DNA of 40,427 nucleotides from Arcicella sp. (GCA_025354645.1 JANXML010000033.1:1-40427), one strand, 5' to 3'; shown: positions 1 through 9,650, counted from the stretch's first letter. The notes: generated by a model from the sequence alone, not told the origin. Made by a program: numbers and translations.

Positions 1-187
<187 letters not shown>

Positions 188-216
188 TTATTGTTAATTA
201 ATTTGAAAATACAATT

Positions 217-1290
217 TTAATGATGTGCTTCTTCAACGGCTGCACCAATATAAGTTGATGTTAGAACGGTGAAAATATAGGCTTGTAAGAAGGCTACCAA
301 TAACTCAATTAAGTTCATAAAAACTGAGAATGGTACGGCAATAAGGGCAACGCCAAAACTTTTGAAGATAAATATCAAAGCAATCAAACTCAAAAGAATT
401 AAGTGACCCGCTGTGATATTAGCAAAAAGACGAATCATCAAAGAAATTGGTTTCATAAATACGCCGATAATTTCTACGGGAGTCAACAAAATCAATAACC
501 ATTTTGGCACGCCTGGCATAGCAAAAATGTGTCCCCAATAGGTGCTTTTTCCATTAAGGTTTGTTACAAAAAAGGCAATTACTGCTAAGACTAATGTGAT
601 GGCGATATTACCCGTTACGTTTGCACTTCCTGGTAAAAGTCCTAATAAATTATTAAACAGGATGAAAAAGAAAACCGTCAATAAATAAGGAACGAAACGT
701 CTATAATGTTTTTCACCAATATTGGTTTTGGCTACATCGTCACGAATAAAAAGGAGGATTGGCTCGATGGCTGATTGTAAACCTTTTGGAGCTTTGCCTA
801 CTCTTTCTTTATAAGATTTCGCAACGGTGAAGAATATAACTAATAATAAAAAAAAGCTAATTAATAGTGAAGCTACGTTCTTCGTAATTGACAAATCCAA
901 CACAAAAGAACCATCTTCTGCAACGATTTTGCCTTCTTCCAACTTTAATCCTTCATAAGGTGCTTCCTCGTGATGTTCGTTCTTGAAACGGTTTGAAGAG
1001 AAAACCTTCAATCCTCCTTTATTCCAAACAATACAAGGCAATGGAATTGAGTAATGTGTATGCTCATCAGCAGAAGAAGCGAAGTGCCATTCATGTTCAT
1101 CGGCAATGTGTCCCATCATCATTTTGCCTGGGTCAAATTTCTCAGATTCTGTAGTAGATTCGCCCTCAATATGTGTCTTTACCTCCGTATTAATAGCGGT
1201 AGAATCCTCTTTGTTTTCTTGGGCAAAAAGGGTGCTTGAAATTAAAAATAAAAAAGCAAAAATATTTGAAAAATACACTTTCTTGTTCAC
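217..1290 (-). CDS. atpB: ATP synthase F0 subunit a
   Basis: Stator subunit that forms the proton half-channels against the c-ring. It has 357 residues, longer than the roughly 270 of E. coli. The extra length is an N-terminal signal peptide (MNKKVYFSNIFAFLFLIS...FAQ) followed by an acidic/His-rich exported stretch up to about residue 130, as seen in many Bacteroidota a-subunits. The conserved helix reads MIRLFANITAGH at about 285-296, with the essential arginine at 287. Later helices include NLIELLVAFLQAYIF. Translation starts at GTG (1290-1288), which places the signal peptide exactly at the N-terminus. It lies between an AtpI-like gene and atpE, so it is part of the ATP synthase operon. 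Confidence 0.95.
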   Translation of the reverse strand: MNKKVYFSNIFAFLFLISSTLFAQENKEDSTAINTEVKTHIEGESTTESEKFDPGKMMMGHIADEHEWHFASSADEHTHYSIPLPCIVWNKGGLKVFSSNRFKNEHHEEAPYEGLKLEEGKIVAEDGSFVLDLSITKNVASLLISFFLLLVIFFTVAKSYKERVGKAPKGLQSAIEPILLFIRDDVAKTNIGEKHYRRFVPYLLTVFFFILFNNLLGLLPGSANVTGNIAITLVLAVIAFFVTNLNGKSTYWGHIFAMPGVPKWLLILLTPVEIIGVFMKPISLMIRLFANITAGHLILLSLIALIFIFKSFGVALIAVPFSVFMNLIELLVAFLQAYIFTVLTSTYIGAAVEEAHH

Positions 1291-1392
1291 GGTTTCTTTG
1301 AAGTATATGGTTGATTATAAATTATGTCCTTAGTGTAGTTTTGTTCTTTTGTGCTGATTATCAAGATGTTATAAAAAATATTGATTCATTTC

Positions 1393-1755
1393 CTACGAAA
1401 AGTGTCGCAATTTACTAAACAATCCGAATATTTCAAAACCTGTGTAACATAAATAGAGTACAAAAAAGTCGAGGAGAAATATATAAGGATTTGGTATGTT
1501 TGAATATAGAAATATTCCAATAAAAATTAAACTTAAAATCATGCGTGAAGTTATACTGCCCAAGTAGTATTTAACGAAGTTATCTCGGTTGTTGGCAAAC
1601 CCGAATTGCATGAGAATATGATTAAGGTAGGAAATAGCAAAAAAGAAGGCTAAAATCATCCATTTTTGAGGATGAACATATTGGGAAAGTCCTATTTGTG
1701 GGATAATATAAAATAACAATCCAATGATGATTGTGAGACTAATTATTCTGAGCAT
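1393..1755 (-). CDS. Small four-helix membrane protein, AtpI-like, upstream of atpB
   Basis: About 120 residues with four hydrophobic segments and a basic, Phe-rich loop (NNRDNFVKYYLGS) between helices two and three. In Bacteroidota a gene of this size and topology commonly precedes atpB and is treated as a subunit-I/AtpI-type assembly or ion-supply factor. That role is inferred from position, since there is no diagnostic motif. An in-frame TTG at 1785-1783 would add ten residues, but it abuts the upstream terminator and lies upstream of a TAAATTTG promoter box at 1780-1773, so the ATG at 1755-1753 is the better start. It is followed by atpB after about 100 bp. Confidence 0.72.
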   Translation of the reverse strand: MLRIISLTIIIGLLFYIIPQIGLSQYVHPQKWMILAFFFAISYLNHILMQFGFANNRDNFVKYYLGSITSRMILSLIFIGIFLYSNIPNPYIFLLDFFVLYLCYTGFEIFGLFSKLRHFS

Positions 1756-1772
1756 TTTTCTAAATTTTCTTA

Positions 1773-1780
1773 CAAATTTA
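1773..1780 (-). promoter_or_regulatory. Candidate Bacteroidota -7 box for the ATP synthase operon
   Basis: On the minus strand the sequence is TAAATTTG, a full match to the Bacteroidota TAnnTTTG element. It lies just after the terminator hairpin and about 18 bp before the chosen ATG of the AtpI-like gene. No convincing -33 TTG was found at the usual distance. Confidence 0.4.
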
Positions 1781-1786
1781 CGCAAG

Positions 1787-1826
1787 AAAAAAGGTTCACA
1801 GTAATAAATTTCTGTGAACCTTTTTT
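1787..1826 (-). terminator. Strong hairpin terminator after the GTPase/TM pair
   Basis: Perfect 15-bp inverted repeat: AAAAAAGGTTCACAG (1787-1801) and CTGTGAACCTTTTTT (1812-1826), with a 10-base loop. The A/T ends make it work on either strand. It separates the two-gene unit ending at 1858 from the ATP synthase genes. Confidence 0.85.
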
Positions 1827-1857
1827 ATGTACTAAAATTTGTTTTTATCTTTCTATT

Positions 1858-2322
1858 TTACCCAAAATTAATTCTACTTAATCTCATCTCAAAAAGGGCT
1901 TTTGAAAGTACACTGGACTCATTTTCATATTCATTTTCGATGTATAAGTCTTTATAGCCTTCAATCATATTTAGTAATTTTTGTAATACTTTTTCTTCTC
2001 TTTCTATTGTTAGTTTATTTTTTGAAATCTCCATAATTGTAAAAATAATTTGTGCAAAAATGGCTCCTGAAAGAACCATTAATAATTTTGATATAACACC
2101 GAATGTTTCATTACTAATATGTATATAAAAATTACGTTCTATTACATTTGGCAACATTGAAATCAAAACTATTATAATAGATGCTAAATACAGTGCTACT
2201 TGAACTTGTTTACTTCTTACTTTATTTTTTAAAATTTCAATATTAACAGATACCTCCTCGGCAAGCCTAATAAGCCCATCCATTTCCTGATAACTAATAT
2301 GATTTCTGTTTAAGGTTTCCAT
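1858..2322 (-). CDS. Small two-TM protein of unknown function, partner of the GTPase
   Basis: The protein has 154 residues and no family was recognised. The N-terminal 40 residues are helical and charged (LIRLAEEVSVNIEILKNKV, coiled-coil-like). Two membrane segments lie at about 41-58 and 76-97, and a second charged helical tail (KNKLTIEREEKVLQKLLN) follows. The topology is consistent with both ends in the cytoplasm. The gene follows the GTPase gene by only 7 bp and ends at a strong terminator, so the two are surely co-transcribed. The layout suggests a membrane anchor or effector controlled by the GTPase, but that is inference. Codon use is more AT-rich than in the flanking atp genes. Confidence 0.7.
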   Translation of the reverse strand: METLNRNHISYQEMDGLIRLAEEVSVNIEILKNKVRSKQVQVALYLASIIIVLISMLPNVIERNFYIHISNETFGVISKLLMVLSGAIFAQIIFTIMEISKNKLTIEREEKVLQKLLNMIEGYKDLYIENEYENESSVLSKALFEMRLSRINFG

Positions 2323-2329
2323 AGTACTC

Positions 2330-3154
2330 TTATTTTGAAAATTCTGAAATTTTAGTAATCAATTCTCTGAATAATTCACGTTCAATATCTGTACCACCTA
2401 AATTAGTTTTTACCGTGTCGTTGTTCCAATAAAAATCGCTTTGCCAAGCTGAAATGGGCATAATTGAACATTTGATATTCAACTCACCAATCGACTTTAA
2501 AGTTTCATTTAGAGTTTCAGCAAATGGACTATCGGAATTTGATGAGTAATAATTCATTGCATTTTCAACCGATTCTGGAAATAAATCTACTTTATTCACT
2601 ACGATTAACATCCACTTTATTTTCCTTCCATTTGAATATGCTTCTCTAATTTTATCACAAACTCGTCTAAAATAAGCAAGTTCTGATTTTAGATTATGCT
2701 GTCTCAACTTTTCTAAGGTATCAATACCTTGATTTTTAATCATTGATTCTTTGAGTGTATTGTCTCGTACACCCGTGAATCCCCAATCAACCACAAACAT
2801 AACTCCTTGTAATTCTTTATGTTTGTTGAACGCTTCATCTATGCCAATATCACTTTCGGCAGAGGTTTGTCCAGGAATTACTCTCACTAAATTTGTCCAT
2901 TCTCCCAATTGTATTGCTCTTGATTCTACTTGACTGGAAGTATCTGGTAATTCCCAAGAAAAATCATTTGCCTCTCCATAAAGTTTACTGGTAAGTACAG
3001 ATTTTCCAACGGCTGGTCTGCCCAGTACAACGATATTTGTTTTACCTAAGTCTGAAAAAGTCAGTAAATTTTTCCATAAATGTTGCAATAAGTGTCGTTT
3101 CTGATACGCTGTAAAAGAACTTCGGATTAATAAACTCCATGGCATTGCAGTCAT
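2330..3154 (-). CDS. Ras-like (TRAFAC-type) GTPase of unknown role
   Basis: The protein has 274 residues and is probably cytosolic. A P-loop GRPAVGKS lies at 45-52 (G1) and NKVD at 187-190 (G4, guanine specificity). A G5-like SA is at 235-236, after the strand IKCSIMPI. The G3 position reads VIPGQ at 92-96: the usual DxxG aspartate is replaced by Val, while the Pro-Gly-Gln after it is kept as in Arf/Rag-type switches. The segment FVVDWGFTGVRD at 120-131 follows. It starts at ATG 3154-3152 and is the first gene of a two-gene operon with the small two-TM protein. The neighbours are housekeeping and unrelated, so the function cannot be read from context. Confidence 0.8.
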   Translation of the reverse strand: MTAMPWSLLIRSSFTAYQKRHLLQHLWKNLLTFSDLGKTNIVVLGRPAVGKSVLTSKLYGEANDFSWELPDTSSQVESRAIQLGEWTNLVRVIPGQTSAESDIGIDEAFNKHKELQGVMFVVDWGFTGVRDNTLKESMIKNQGIDTLEKLRQHNLKSELAYFRRVCDKIREAYSNGRKIKWMLIVVNKVDLFPESVENAMNYYSSNSDSPFAETLNETLKSIGELNIKCSIMPISAWQSDFYWNNDTVKTNLGGTDIERELFRELITKISEFSK

Positions 3155-3267
3155 ATTGAATGTATTATTATTTGGTTAGGTAAAATTCATATTGAGTAAA
3201 AATAGTTTAAATATTGTTGATATTCAAATGAATGTTAAAATAATCATACGTGTGTGTAATTACACGC

Positions 3268-5778
3268 CTACTTCACCCCATACTCCGCTTTTCCAACACC
3301 CACTAATCCCTGTGTTGAAACACCTTCGGCAATGATTCGCATGGTTGTCTTAGCGTCTGTGTTCCAGTAAGTTAGTGTTGCTTTGCCAGTGGCATCTGTT
3401 CTGACGTTGGGTTGCCAGTGAAGGGTTGAACGAAAATCTGGACGTACGTGATCTGGAATATTTACATCATATTTCGGAGCATAAAATTCACGGGCTACGT
3501 TATATCCCATGCGTTTTTGGATAGTTACGCCCGATACAGGGTCTTTTGAATAACCGTAATTATTACCACCTCTTTTTGTTAGAATCGCAATGACCCCCGT
3601 TGAGCCTCTCGACCCAAAAATGGCGGCTTCTGCACCTTTCAAAATGTCAATGTTATCAACATCGCACGGACTGATTGAAGTTAAAGCATCCGCATCTACT
3701 GGCATTCCGTCCAATAAATAAAGTGGTTCACTACTACCCGTAAAACTCGAAACGCCTCTTATTATTACAGAATAGCCACCACTTCCATTCGGAGAAACCT
3801 GTACGCCTGCCACTCTTCCTTGAATCATCTGGAAAACACTTGTTGCTCCAGCACAAAGGTTGTTGTCAACTTTAATGCTGTTGTTGGCTTTGCCATAAAT
3901 TTTGCGTGCATCGGGTTCATCAATTTTTTTTGCCTTTACCACTACTTCCTGCAACATTTGGTCTTTATTTAGTTTCAATTTCTTTTCTAATTCAAGGGCA
4001 TCATTTGCTTTTTTCAAGAAATCGGATAAATCATTTGCGTTAAATTCCATCGGATTATAAGGCGTTTTCACGATTCTGACTTTTGGCGTGGGCTTTTGTG
4101 AATTAATGGTTACCTCTAAATTCTTGCCTCCATTTTGTTTCATGCCTTGTACGAATACTTGCGTAGAGTCAAAGAAATCTAAACTATAAAATCCATAATT
4201 GCCCAAAGAATCCGTGGTTCCCATTTGAAATTGAGGCGTATTCTTGCCATTTTTTATCATTAGGGTTAAGGTAACTTTATCCGCAACTTTTCCATTTGGT
4301 TTTAATGCTTTGCCACTTACTTCCAGCCCTGTTTCTAATAAATTATTGATTTTAGGCTCTTTATCTGCCATCAAATCTCGCCAAACAAATCTTCGCCAGC
4401 CTTGTGTCATCATCAGAAAATCTAAATGACGATTGGCATCGACGTTCTGTTTATCAAAATAATAAGCAGGTTTTTCAATATTTCCACGTAAGGCAGAATA
4501 ATAATCAGTTCCCGACAAATTACTCACGTCTGAACTTAATAAAAGATAGGTTAATAGATTCTCTTGGTGAGGGTCAGCAATTACCTGATTCGCATCCGTA
4601 ACCGCTACTGAAAAATTTCCTTCAACGGGTTTTCCTTCTGCATCGGTGGCTTCCAAATTGACCGTTACTTTTTCTCGAATTTTATAATTTTCCTTATTTG
4701 ATGTGACTTTGAGATTAAGTTGCTTGTTTTGATTATTAAAAATTAAGCGTTCGCAAACAGGTTCACCTTTGGCATTTATTAAAGTTATTTGCACAATTCC
4801 ATCATCAGGAATTTTATTTTTGGGTATGATAACAGCAAAAGATTTTTGAGTTTCATTCCCTTTTGCCATGAAACAAAGTTGACCTCTTTGATGAGCAACT
4901 ACCACGATTTCAGCAGATTTATTGGCAGATTTTGGGGAATTATTAGAAACGAAAATCTTCACTTTTTCCTTATTTGATAAGTTGTCAACTGCCATTGAAA
5001 AGCCTTGTTCGTATGCTAATGGCAAACCAAATTGACGGTATTTTCCATCGTTTTGTTTCACGAAAGCGGTATAAGTTTTTTGAGCTTCGGGCGTATAATT
5101 AAAAACGCCCATTCCTAAATGTTCCGACTGAAAAGCGACAACTGTATCTTTGGCATTATCTAACACAAATCCTTGAACATCAACGCCTTTGCCCAAAATA
5201 TTTAGTGCTTTGAATCCAATTCTTGAATCTAAACCAACCACTGAATTACCGCCCTCTGGAAAGAATTGAACATCAGAAACTTCGGTCATTTTTTGGGCGT
5301 TTGCATCCGTTAACCGATTTTTCATGGAACCTTGATAAATGTTGAAATCCTGATGAAAAAAGAACTCATCGGAATAATTTTTCATATAATTAGTATAAGC
5401 CCTAATTTGATAAACGCCTTCCTCCAAACTATCAGGTAGGAGGATGTCTCCGTGTGTTGAACCATCACAATTTAAGATTCTACTGGCAATAGTTTTGCCG
5501 TTGGTTTCATCAATCAAATCAACGTACATTACTCGACTAACGGAATCAATTTTATGAGATGTTCCATCGAATAAATAACCTTTGAACCACATTGTTTCAC
5601 CCGCCATGTAATAAGGCTTATCGAAATGCAGATAGACTTTTTCTTGGGGAGTGTTTACTCGGAATTTTTCGAGTTTTGCAATGATTTTTTCGGTAAGATT
5701 CTCACCTTCTTGGGTGAATGTAAAGGCAGTTGTAAGGCAGAATGCGATTGCCAATGAGGCGTAAAATTTTCTATTCAT
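3268..5778 (-). CDS. Exported macroglobulin-like protein with a TonB-receptor plug domain and no barrel
   Basis: The protein has 836 residues and begins with a signal peptide (MNRKFYASLAIAFCLTTAFTF). The segment VYLHFDKPYYMAGETMWFKGY at about 43-63 is typical of the MG2/alpha-2-macroglobulin-like start of this Bacteroidota family. Ig-like repeats follow to about 560. A TonB plug lies at about 630-738, with VIIRGVSSF, PLYLLDGMPV, IDILKGAEAAIFGSRG and TGVIAILTKRG. Only about 100 residues follow the plug, too few for a 22-strand barrel, ending in a segment (TDATGKATLTYWNTD) like the A2M surface pattern. Such proteins are usually annotated as TonB-dependent receptor plug proteins; their function is unknown. 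It is a single gene with its own spacing on both sides. Confidence 0.85.
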   Translation of the reverse strand: MNRKFYASLAIAFCLTTAFTFTQEGENLTEKIIAKLEKFRVNTPQEKVYLHFDKPYYMAGETMWFKGYLFDGTSHKIDSVSRVMYVDLIDETNGKTIASRILNCDGSTHGDILLPDSLEEGVYQIRAYTNYMKNYSDEFFFHQDFNIYQGSMKNRLTDANAQKMTEVSDVQFFPEGGNSVVGLDSRIGFKALNILGKGVDVQGFVLDNAKDTVVAFQSEHLGMGVFNYTPEAQKTYTAFVKQNDGKYRQFGLPLAYEQGFSMAVDNLSNKEKVKIFVSNNSPKSANKSAEIVVVAHQRGQLCFMAKGNETQKSFAVIIPKNKIPDDGIVQITLINAKGEPVCERLIFNNQNKQLNLKVTSNKENYKIREKVTVNLEATDAEGKPVEGNFSVAVTDANQVIADPHQENLLTYLLLSSDVSNLSGTDYYSALRGNIEKPAYYFDKQNVDANRHLDFLMMTQGWRRFVWRDLMADKEPKINNLLETGLEVSGKALKPNGKVADKVTLTLMIKNGKNTPQFQMGTTDSLGNYGFYSLDFFDSTQVFVQGMKQNGGKNLEVTINSQKPTPKVRIVKTPYNPMEFNANDLSDFLKKANDALELEKKLKLNKDQMLQEVVVKAKKIDEPDARKIYGKANNSIKVDNNLCAGATSVFQMIQGRVAGVQVSPNGSGGYSVIIRGVSSFTGSSEPLYLLDGMPVDADALTSISPCDVDNIDILKGAEAAIFGSRGSTGVIAILTKRGGNNYGYSKDPVSGVTIQKRMGYNVAREFYAPKYDVNIPDHVRPDFRSTLHWQPNVRTDATGKATLTYWNTDAKTTMRIIAEGVSTQGLVGVGKAEYGVK

Positions 5779-5971
5779 TTAAGTAGAATTGGGGATTTAA
5801 GCGTTAGCATTAATTTTTGTCAAATATCTGAAACCAAAACGATAAACGCAATTGATTTATGATAAAAGGCTTGAAATCTGTGATAAAATAATTTGAATCA
5901 CGCAAAGTGGCAAAGGAAATTTTTTTTTACTTGATAATTTTAATTATAGCAAATGGTGAAAATTAAGTATG

Positions 5972-6007
5972 AAAAATGCCCTCAAACTGATATTTAAGGG
6001 CATTTTT
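5972..6007 (-). terminator. Hairpin terminator after the sialidase-fold gene
   Basis: Perfect 11-bp inverted repeat AAAAATGCCCT (5972-5982) and AGGGCATTTTT (5997-6007). On the minus strand it ends in an A/T run and lies 45 bp after the stop at 6053. Confidence 0.8.
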
Positions 6008-6052
6008 TAGAAATCAAACTCTTCTTTGTATTATAGCGACCTTGCGGTAATT

Positions 6053-7243
6053 TTACTTTACTAAATCACTCAAACGCTGAACCACAATCACTGAATTATC
6101 TTTTGCTTCTTTCTTTTGTTCGTAAGCCACCAACAAATCCTTGCTCGATGATATTATAACGGGATAGGTTGAAGTCATGAAATCTGGTGTAATCCATTCT
6201 TCTTTAAAAGCACCTTTTTTATTAAAAACCCTTATCCCAATTTTTGTAAAAAATTTGTCATCTTTTTGCATGGATTGGTCCCAAATCATCACTAATTGAT
6301 TATCCAAAACACCTACTTGCGGATGCTTTGCCCGATTAGTTTCAATTTTATCCATTAATTTACCCGAACCAATTTTTGATAATCTCACTCCCACATCGCC
6401 TTCTTTGCCCGTAAACCAAGTTGTGTAAATATCCTTGCCTACTTGCGTGGTGCTTGGTCCTGTGTGGGGGCATGCGTTTACTTGCCATTTATCATCAAAA
6501 ACTACTTTGGAATCGCTAAAAGTTTTACCGCCATCCTTTGAAATCACGTGTGAAATATCACGTGAACCATCCGCCAACATATCACGGTAGAGAATATGGA
6601 AATTATTATCTGCATCCACAAAAAGGTTCGTTCTGCAACACTGACAAGCATTAGAATCAACAATAACCTCATTTGAAAGTGTTCCATCGGGCAAAGTTTG
6701 GCGGTATTTTACGCTACGACCTTTGTATTTTCCCAGCTTTTCATCCAACCAAACAAACCCAATTTGCCCGTCTGGCAAAGTGCTTAAATTACCAAAAGAA
6801 TGGCTTTCTCCTGCCGTTGTGTCTTGATGAATTGCTTTGAGGTCAGTCCAAGTTTTGCCTTTATCGTTCGAAGAAATATAATATAGATTTCCTGCAAATC
6901 TTTCGTTTGTCGTGGGTTTTGATACTTCAAAGAGGGCGATAATTTCCCCATTTTTCTTGAAAGCAACCTTGGGCATTCCTTCGGCATGGATGGAAATTTT
7001 TTCTGGAACTTTCACCGATATTTTCTCTGAAAAAGTGTTTCCACCATCCTTGGAAATGGCAAAAAAGAAGAGATTTTGCTTGTCTCCATCTTTTTCTGCC
7101 CAACTCAAAACAGGGTTTCCTTTTTCATCCGTTGTGAAGCGTGGTACTAAGCCAACTCTTTGATTATCTGAGAGTTGAATAGGTTTATTAGGCTGATTAA
7201 AATTGATTAAAAAGCCCAATAATGTGATGATTATGTATTTCAT
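6053..7243 (-). CDS. Exported sialidase-fold (Asp-box) beta-propeller with a Cys cluster
   Basis: The protein has 396 residues with a short hydrophobic N-terminus (MKYIIITLLGFLINF). Asp-box repeats are visible: SKDGGNTF at 64-71, SSNDKGKTW at 124-132 and SKDGGKTF at 235-242, so the fold is a BNR/sialidase-type propeller. Genuine sialidase activity is doubtful, because no clear arginine triad or Tyr/Glu pair can be assigned. The unusual feature is CQCC (Cys200, 202, 203) and ACPHTGP (Cys258, His260), a possible metal or redox site. It starts 43 bp after the TonB receptor stop on the same strand, so the two form an operon and it may act with the receptor at the surface or in the periplasm. Confidence 0.8.
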   Translation of the reverse strand: MKYIIITLLGFLINFNQPNKPIQLSDNQRVGLVPRFTTDEKGNPVLSWAEKDGDKQNLFFFAISKDGGNTFSEKISVKVPEKISIHAEGMPKVAFKKNGEIIALFEVSKPTTNERFAGNLYYISSNDKGKTWTDLKAIHQDTTAGESHSFGNLSTLPDGQIGFVWLDEKLGKYKGRSVKYRQTLPDGTLSNEVIVDSNACQCCRTNLFVDADNNFHILYRDMLADGSRDISHVISKDGGKTFSDSKVVFDDKWQVNACPHTGPSTTQVGKDIYTTWFTGKEGDVGVRLSKIGSGKLMDKIETNRAKHPQVGVLDNQLVMIWDQSMQKDDKFFTKIGIRVFNKKGAFKEEWITPDFMTSTYPVIISSSKDLLVAYEQKKEAKDNSVIVVQRLSDLVK

Positions 7244-7286
7244 TGAATTTTATTTTTTGATGAAATTATTTTGTTTAGCTTTTAAT

Positions 7287-9650
7287 CTACTTCCCCACAA
7301 AATTATACTGAACCCCAACCGTAAAAGTCCTTGGTGCTGCTGCTATGAAAGTAGTTCTGTCCGTTGCATTATTCCCTCTCGAAGCCTGATTGGCATACAA
7401 TTCATCCGTCAGATTGGTGATGTTCGTAAATATCTCAAACCATTTGTAGCTGTATCCTGCCCGTAGGTTCAACACACTCACGCCCGAAAGCCCGAAAGCT
7501 GTTTTATCTTTATATTCAACCGTATTGATTTGATTTTGGAAATAAGAACTTAATCTTTGCCATTCGATGCTCGTTCTGAGTCCTTTTGCCCATTTGGGTT
7601 TATAGGTAATTTCAGTATTGGCAATAAATGAAGGAGCAGAAGGCATTGTTTTTCCATCAACATTTTTTAGAGCATCCGACGATTTCAAACTCAACGTAAA
7701 TTGTTCGTAACGATGAAGGGCATTGGTTGCTCCAAATCTTATAAACCACTCATTATTAGGCTTATACGTGATTCCGTACTCGATTCCACGGTGCAATGTT
7801 TTCCCTGCCGACTGATAATCCGTCGAGTTGTCGGGCTGGCGAATACTCAATAATTCGTTTCCTCCGTTCATTTCATAATAGGCAATATCCACATAAATTT
7901 TGTTATTTAAAAGCGATGCCCAGCCCCCAATTTCTTTGTTATCAAAATAAGCAGGAGTCAAATTATAATAGAATGGATTTGTGCTTCCCGTAGGCGTTTT
8001 TCTAAAAATTGCAGTCAGACTTGGAGGTGAAAACCCTTTGGCATAATTGGCGTATATTCCTTTGCCGTTTCCTAAATCGTAGGTAAAACCAATTTTTGGC
8101 GTAACCTGACTGTACTCTTTTGAACCCGTGGCGTTGTTATCCAAATAATTCAAATAATCAAATGCCATTCTGTCGTAACGTACTCCCAATGAGAATCTTA
8201 GCTTGTTGATTGGTTCAAAATCCAATTGCCCGAAAGCGGCTGAATTATAGATTTTTGCATCATATTTTACCAAAAAAATGTCTGGATTTTCTTTGGAAAT
8301 GGTATATTTTTCTACGGATTTTCCATCAGCACGTAACTGAGCCGCTAAATCAAGGCGATAGGAATAATAAGGATTGGTGGAATAATCATACGTACCTCCG
8401 ACCAACAAATTAGTTTTCCAGAAATCGAATTTCTGAGAATGTTGAGCCACAATGCCGTAAGATTTAAAGGAATTATCGTTGATTTCGCTCGTGGCAGTTT
8501 TGCTGCCAGTTGTCCAACGGATGGTATAACTTGGATTTTGCCCGATGGAATTATTACGATAATAAGGCGTAATGGTCGTTTCTGCGTGATTATTCCAAGC
8601 GTGTTCCAATGATAATCTGGCACGAGTTGCGAATACTTTTCGGTAAGTAAAATCAGTTGTTGAAGAATATTCTCGCTTATAAAAAGCCACTGAATCCACG
8701 CTTCCACCTGTTTGTGAATAATAATCATTGTAGGATAATGTACTGATTAAACGAGTTTTATCCGAAAATTTATATTCTGCACGAGCATTGAAAGCGGTTT
8801 TATCAAAATCACTTTGCGTTTGCCATGAATTGGTTTGTTTCGCTACAAATCCACCCAAATACAAACCAAATTTTCCCACAATTACCCCCGCTCCGTACTG
8901 AATTCTGCGGTAGCCAAAATTATCAAATTGTATCCCAATTTTTGCCGTTGGAACTGCTGTTGGTCGTTGGGTAATAAAATTTATCGCTCCTCCAACTGCC
9001 TCAGCACCGTATAAAGACGAAGCGGGTCCTTTGACAACTTCCACCGAAGAAACCGAAAAAAGGTTCATTTCAATCAACGCATTGTGATTAAAAACGCCCA
9101 AAGGTCTCATTGGCAAACCATCTTCCATGTATAAGAAATACGCAGACGTTCCCATTGGCTGGCGGATTGACATTCCGTGTTGTTCGTTGTTATAATTCAA
9201 CATCAAAACTCCTGGCGTTTTGTTGATAATTTCATAAATATTGGTCGCTTTGGTGTCATTGATAAGCGTTGCTGATAATTTAGAAATCGCTACGGGTGCT
9301 TGCGTGCGTAAACCTGCCTCACGATTGGCAGTTACAACCACTTGTTGCAAATTTTCTACGGAAGGTTCAAGGGAAACAGATAAGGATTTATTGCCTTGAT
9401 AATCAATCGTTTGCGTTTGAAAACCAATGCTTGAAATGATAATTTTTGAAACTTTTTGCGAAGTCTCAAACTGAAATTGACCGTTGATATTTGTTATCGT
9501 TCCAAAAGGTGTTCCTTCAGCTTTGATGCTTGCTCCAACGACTGGTTCTTTGGTTGTGTTATCAAAAATTTTACCTTTAATTACGTTTTGGGCAAAGGCG
9601 ATATTCATTGTCAAAATACTGACAATGAGGTAATTATATATTGATTTCAT
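7287..9650 (-). CDS. TonB-dependent outer-membrane receptor
   Basis: The protein has 787 residues with a signal peptide. A CarboxypepD_reg-like domain lies at about 21-105 (VIKGKIFDNTTKEPVVGAS...). The plug at about 110-230 includes VVKGPASSLYGAEAVGGAINF, and a full 22-strand beta-barrel follows, ending in an aromatic residue near the C-terminus (GVQYNFVGK). The size and plug resemble receptors for metal chelates, vitamin B12 or siderophores rather than SusC glycan transporters, which are near 1000 residues and paired with SusD. The ligand is unknown. The partners (Cys-cluster propeller, Cys-rich small protein, His-rich lipoprotein) favour a metal such as copper, by inference. Its 5' region carries a long paired palindrome at 9684-9734. 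Confidence 0.92.
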   Translation of the reverse strand: MKSIYNYLIVSILTMNIAFAQNVIKGKIFDNTTKEPVVGASIKAEGTPFGTITNINGQFQFETSQKVSKIIISSIGFQTQTIDYQGNKSLSVSLEPSVENLQQVVVTANREAGLRTQAPVAISKLSATLINDTKATNIYEIINKTPGVLMLNYNNEQHGMSIRQPMGTSAYFLYMEDGLPMRPLGVFNHNALIEMNLFSVSSVEVVKGPASSLYGAEAVGGAINFITQRPTAVPTAKIGIQFDNFGYRRIQYGAGVIVGKFGLYLGGFVAKQTNSWQTQSDFDKTAFNARAEYKFSDKTRLISTLSYNDYYSQTGGSVDSVAFYKREYSSTTDFTYRKVFATRARLSLEHAWNNHAETTITPYYRNNSIGQNPSYTIRWTTGSKTATSEINDNSFKSYGIVAQHSQKFDFWKTNLLVGGTYDYSTNPYYSYRLDLAAQLRADGKSVEKYTISKENPDIFLVKYDAKIYNSAAFGQLDFEPINKLRFSLGVRYDRMAFDYLNYLDNNATGSKEYSQVTPKIGFTYDLGNGKGIYANYAKGFSPPSLTAIFRKTPTGSTNPFYYNLTPAYFDNKEIGGWASLLNNKIYVDIAYYEMNGGNELLSIRQPDNSTDYQSAGKTLHRGIEYGITYKPNNEWFIRFGATNALHRYEQFTLSLKSSDALKNVDGKTMPSAPSFIANTEITYKPKWAKGLRTSIEWQRLSSYFQNQINTVEYKDKTAFGLSGVSVLNLRAGYSYKWFEIFTNITNLTDELYANQASRGNNATDRTTFIAAAPRTFTVGVQYNFVGK

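Noticed and set aside
1756-1785. TTG start adding ten residues to the AtpI-like protein
   Set aside because: It abuts the upstream terminator and lies upstream of a better promoter box; the ATG at 1755 is preferred.
6053-7243. Calling this protein a true sialidase
   Set aside because: Only the Asp-box fold is visible; catalytic residues could not be assigned and the Cys cluster points to another role.
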